From the NCBI GenBank assembly GCA_900314745.1, contig OMWK01000005.1:76696-140695 (forward strand): DNA of 64,000 nt. The letters are read 5' to 3'. Shown here in pieces: positions 61,648-64,000 of the stretch. How positions within the stretch are numbered: the first letter of the stretch is position 1; every line of letters begins with the position of its first letter. The position numbers were made by a program, and so were the translations under genes. Under the pieces are notes generated by a model. The model made no database searches. It worked only from the letters and a program-made list of their open reading frames with translations, and was not told the DNA's origin. The DNA comes from an uncultured Eubacteriales bacterium (GTDB taxonomy: Bacteria > Bacillota > Clostridia > Saccharofermentanales > Saccharofermentanaceae).

Positions 61648-63456
61648 TTAATCCATTACCAAATTTTCGCTGTCTTCATCGCTCTGGCTCTCAACAACAG
61701 AGATTCCCAGTTCCTCAAGCTGCTTCTCGGCAACCGGTGAAGGTGCCTCGGTCATGAGGTCTGAAGAATTCTGAACCTTCGGGAACGCGATGACTTCTCT
61801 TATAGAGCCTGCGCCCGTCAGAAGCATAACGAATCTGTCGAGACCGATTGCAAGACCGCCGTGAGGAGGTACGCCATACTTAAATGCATCGAGAAGGAAT
61901 CCGAACTGCTCCTGAGCAGACTCCTCAGAGAATCCGAGAAGCTTGAATATCCTCATCTGAAGTGCTCTGTCGTGGATTCTTATAGAACCGCCGCCGAGCT
62001 CGCATCCGTTAAGTACGATATCGTATGCCTTTGATCTTACCTTGCCCTGATCTGATTCGAGGTTATCGAGGTCCTCATCCATGGGGCATGTGAAGGGATG
62101 GTGCATAGCCATGAATCTTCCCTCTTCGTCCGACCACTCAAACATCGGGAACTCAGTAACCCAGCAAAGCTTGAAGTCATCCTTCCTGATCAGTCCGAGC
62201 TTGTTCGCAGCTGCAATTCTAAGCTGTCCAAGGCTATCATGAACGACCTTGAACTTATCGGCAACAATGCAGATGAGATCGTCAGCCGTCGCGCCTGTCT
62301 TCTCTGCCAGAGCCTTGATCTGCTCCTCGTTAAGGAACTTAAGGAATGATCCTCTGGGAGTCTTAGCAGGTACGACCCATGCCATACCCTTTGCCTTATA
62401 TGTCTTGCAGACCTCACCAAGTGCATCTATCTCCTTCCTGGAGAACGAAGCACCACCGGGGATCACAACAGCCTTAACGAGACCGCCCTCGGAGATCGCA
62501 TTCTGGAATACTACGAAGTCAATTGTCTTTGCCCAGTCGTTGATGTCCTGAAGCTCCATGCCGAATCTTAAGTCAGGCTTATCGGAACCGTAACGCTCCA
62601 TGGCTTCGATCCACGGGATTCTCTTGATAGGGAGCTCGATATCGATGTCGAGAACTTCCTTGAATACTCTTGCTACAAATCCCTCTGTGACACCCATAAC
62701 GTCATCACAGTCAACGAAGCTCATCTCGAGGTCCATCTGTGTAAACTCAGGCTGTCTGTCAGCTCTTAAGTCCTCATCTCTGAAGCATCTTGCGATCTGC
62801 ATATAGCGGTCGTAGCCCGCGAGCATGAGAAGCTGCTTATAAAGCTGAGGTGACTGGGGAAGCGCGAAGAATGATCCGTTCTTGACTCTGGACGGAACAA
62901 GATAGTCTCTCGCACCCTCAGGTGTGCTCTTGCCGAGCATAGGAGTCTCGATCTCGAGGAAGCCCTGCTCATCGAAGTAATCTCTTGCAGACTTCGCGAT
63001 CTTGTGTCTTAAGATCATGTTGTTCTGCATGACAGGTCTTCTTAAGTCGAGGTATCTGTACTTAAGTCTCAATGACTCGTTAGCCGTATTGTCATCCTCA
63101 ATGTAGAACGGAGGAGTCTCGGACTCGGAGATTATTCTTAAATCATCGACATTTATCTCGATCTTACCTGTGGGCATCTTATCGTTAGGGGCTGATCTTA
63201 ATGCGACCTTACCCCTGGCAGCAAGAACGAACTCGGATCTTACCTTACTTGCCTTGGTTCTGATCTCCTCAGAGCTTTCAGGTGTAATAACGAGCTGAAC
63301 TTCACCGCTTCTGTCTCTTAACGTTATGAATGTCAGTCCGCCAAGGTCTCTCGCCTTATGGCACCAGCCCATAAGTGTGACTTCACGACCGACATCGCTC
63401 TCTCTTAATGTACCGCACATATCCGTGCGCTTCATATCTGCTATTGTCTCAGACAT
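61648..63456 (-). CDS. aspS: Aspartyl-tRNA synthetase
   Basis: Class II synthetase, 602 residues, with the N-terminal OB-fold anticodon-binding domain (GWCHKARDLGGLTFITLRDRSG), catalytic motifs (motif 2 around ARCFRDEDLRADRQPEFTQ, motif 3 GLAIGLDRFVMLLTG) and the bacterial GAD insertion. The start at 63456 has AAGG eight bases upstream; an upstream frame lacks family sequence. The leader is only about 40 bases, too short for a T-box. hisS, its frequent partner, is not adjacent. Confidence 0.97.
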   Translation of the reverse strand: MSETIADMKRTDMCGTLRESDVGREVTLMGWCHKARDLGGLTFITLRDRSGEVQLVITPESSEEIRTKASKVRSEFVLAARGKVALRSAPNDKMPTGKIEINVDDLRIISESETPPFYIEDDNTANESLRLKYRYLDLRRPVMQNNMILRHKIAKSARDYFDEQGFLEIETPMLGKSTPEGARDYLVPSRVKNGSFFALPQSPQLYKQLLMLAGYDRYMQIARCFRDEDLRADRQPEFTQMDLEMSFVDCDDVMGVTEGFVARVFKEVLDIDIELPIKRIPWIEAMERYGSDKPDLRFGMELQDINDWAKTIDFVVFQNAISEGGLVKAVVIPGGASFSRKEIDALGEVCKTYKAKGMAWVVPAKTPRGSFLKFLNEEQIKALAEKTGATADDLICIVADKFKVVHDSLGQLRIAAANKLGLIRKDDFKLCWVTEFPMFEWSDEEGRFMAMHHPFTCPMDEDLDNLESDQGKVRSKAYDIVLNGCELGGGSIRIHDRALQMRIFKLLGFSEESAQEQFGFLLDAFKYGVPPHGGLAIGLDRFVMLLTGAGSIREVIAFPKVQNSSDLMTEAPSPVAEKQLEELGISVVESQSDEDSENLVMD

Positions 63457-63492
63457 ATGTTTGACCTTCCTTATATATAAATAGGACAAATC

Positions 63493-63500
63493 ATTATATC
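63493..63500 (-). promoter_or_regulatory. aspS extended -10 promoter
   Basis: TGATATAAT on the minus strand (hexamer at 63493-63498) is an extended -10, about 37 bases before the aspS ATG. No convincing -35. It would drive the aspS-lepB-lepA-lipoprotein operon. Confidence 0.65.
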
Positions 63501-63570
63501 ACATATGTACGGCGGCTGTTTATTGCGGATTTTGTTTCACTTTTTAACCAAAAATGTAAAGAAATCCGCA

Positions 63571-63811
63571 ATGAGAGTATGCAAAACGTTGCTATGGAGA
63601 AAGGAGAGGTTCAGGGGTCAGCATATTCTGTGGTTTGCAATCGCATTCATAGCTGTCGGAATGAATATCAGTGCGGCTCTGATCGCATACTTATTCACAA
63701 GGGGGTAAGCTATCTTACTCCCTGTTCTTCAGCACCTACGCAGGATCCATCTTCCTGATCCTCGCCACGAGCACAGTATTGATCAGAAGATCTGATTATT
63801 TCTCCTCATAA
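63571..63811 (+). pseudogene. Small two-helix membrane protein gene, frameshifted
   Basis: An ORF from the ATG at 63571 gives 45 residues with one transmembrane helix (ILWFAIAFIAVGMNISAALIAYLFTRG) and stops at 63708. In the +1 frame the next bases continue directly as a second helix (YSLFFSTYAGSIFLILATSTVLIRRSDYFSS) to a stop at 63809-63811. The switch sits on a run of five G (63701-63705); removing one G joins the two into one 79-residue, two-helix protein. This may be a real frameshift mutation, an assembly error in the homopolymer, or a programmed shift. No strong RBS precedes the ATG. Function unknown. Confidence 0.6.
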
Positions 63812-63815
63812 TCAA

Positions 63816-63843
63816 CCCCGCATCTTAACAGTCAGATGCGGGG
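63816..63843. terminator. Hairpin between convergent genes (eno and small membrane gene)
   Basis: CCCCGCATCT (63816-63825) pairs perfectly with AGATGCGGGG (63834-63843) around an eight-base loop. T tracts on either side are weak (TTGATT on the minus strand), so termination strength is uncertain, but the position 27 bases after the eno stop fits a terminator serving both strands. Confidence 0.65.
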
Positions 63844-63869
63844 CCGTACTACAATATGGAGGGTTTATA

Positions 63870-64000
<131 letters not shown>

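Noticed and set aside
63457..63500. T-box leader for aspS
   Set aside because: The leader from the extended -10 to the ATG is about 40 bases, too short for a T-box, and no T-box sequence is seen.

Overview
The window comes from a low-to-mid GC anaerobic Firmicute, most likely a gut- or rumen-type member of the Clostridia. The evidence is MutS2, a PHP-type DnaE, a Bacillus/Clostridia-type LexA box, GGAGG ribosome-binding sites, a high-molecular-weight rubredoxin, an NfnAB-type electron-bifurcating transhydrogenase, PF16962-like ABC exporters and small Clostridia-type proteins. I cannot fix the family or genus from sequence alone. Nothing looks like phage, IS or CRISPR; this is chromosomal core sequence interleaved with accessory operons, mostly on the minus strand.

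Layout. 1-4.5 kb: pfkA, mutS2 and a P-loop ATPase, then a lone mini-pseudopilin. 4.6-10.3 kb: uvrB-dnaE behind a LexA-controlled promoter that appears to give a leaderless uvrB mRNA. 10.3-14.2 kb: a YczE-like membrane protein and an ABC exporter operon. 14.2-20 kb: a tightly overlapping NfnA-NfnB-exporter-ACT-CstA operon. 20-23.9 kb: a GH25 muramidase lipoprotein with its own ABC-2 transporter. 23.9-28.3 kb: TrkH/TrkA potassium uptake (divergent from GH25, both apparently leaderless), a flavoredoxin-rubredoxin and unknown membrane proteins. 28.3-32.6 kb: a four-gene phosphonate operon (PEP mutase with fused nucleotidyltransferase, aminoethylphosphonate transaminase, a second nucleotidyltransferase, phosphonopyruvate decarboxylase), predicted to make 2-aminoethylphosphonate and probably its CMP-activated form.

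32.7-36.5 kb: a soluble LacI-type sensor/GGDEF protein and a MATE transporter fused to an RsbW-like ATPase domain. 36.5-39.9 kb: a CrtI-like flavoprotein coupled to a flavin/[2Fe-2S] reductase with a C-terminal membrane domain. 40.1-47.2 kb: PilT, AlkD-like, DUF218-like, a small Cys-rich protein, tRNA-Leu(UAG), an AraC regulator and a canonical MATE pump. 47.1-52 kb: an operon of membrane proteins, a small Cys-containing ORF, a radical SAM enzyme, a nitroreductase and a second MATE-ATPase fusion. 52-58.6 kb: an SLC1-type symporter with an N-terminal domain that looks like a degenerate version of the same ATPase fold, then a solute-binding lipoprotein and a very large membrane protein. 58.7-64 kb: aspS-lepB-lepA-lipoprotein, a small frameshifted membrane gene and the 3' end of eno.

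The most novel theme is that three of the four MATE/SLC1-type transporters in the window carry an appended GHKL/RsbW-like domain, each with a different part of the ATP-binding signature altered. The second theme is repeated promoter geometry (TATAAT about six bases before ATG, no Shine-Dalgarno) implying leaderless mRNAs at several loci.
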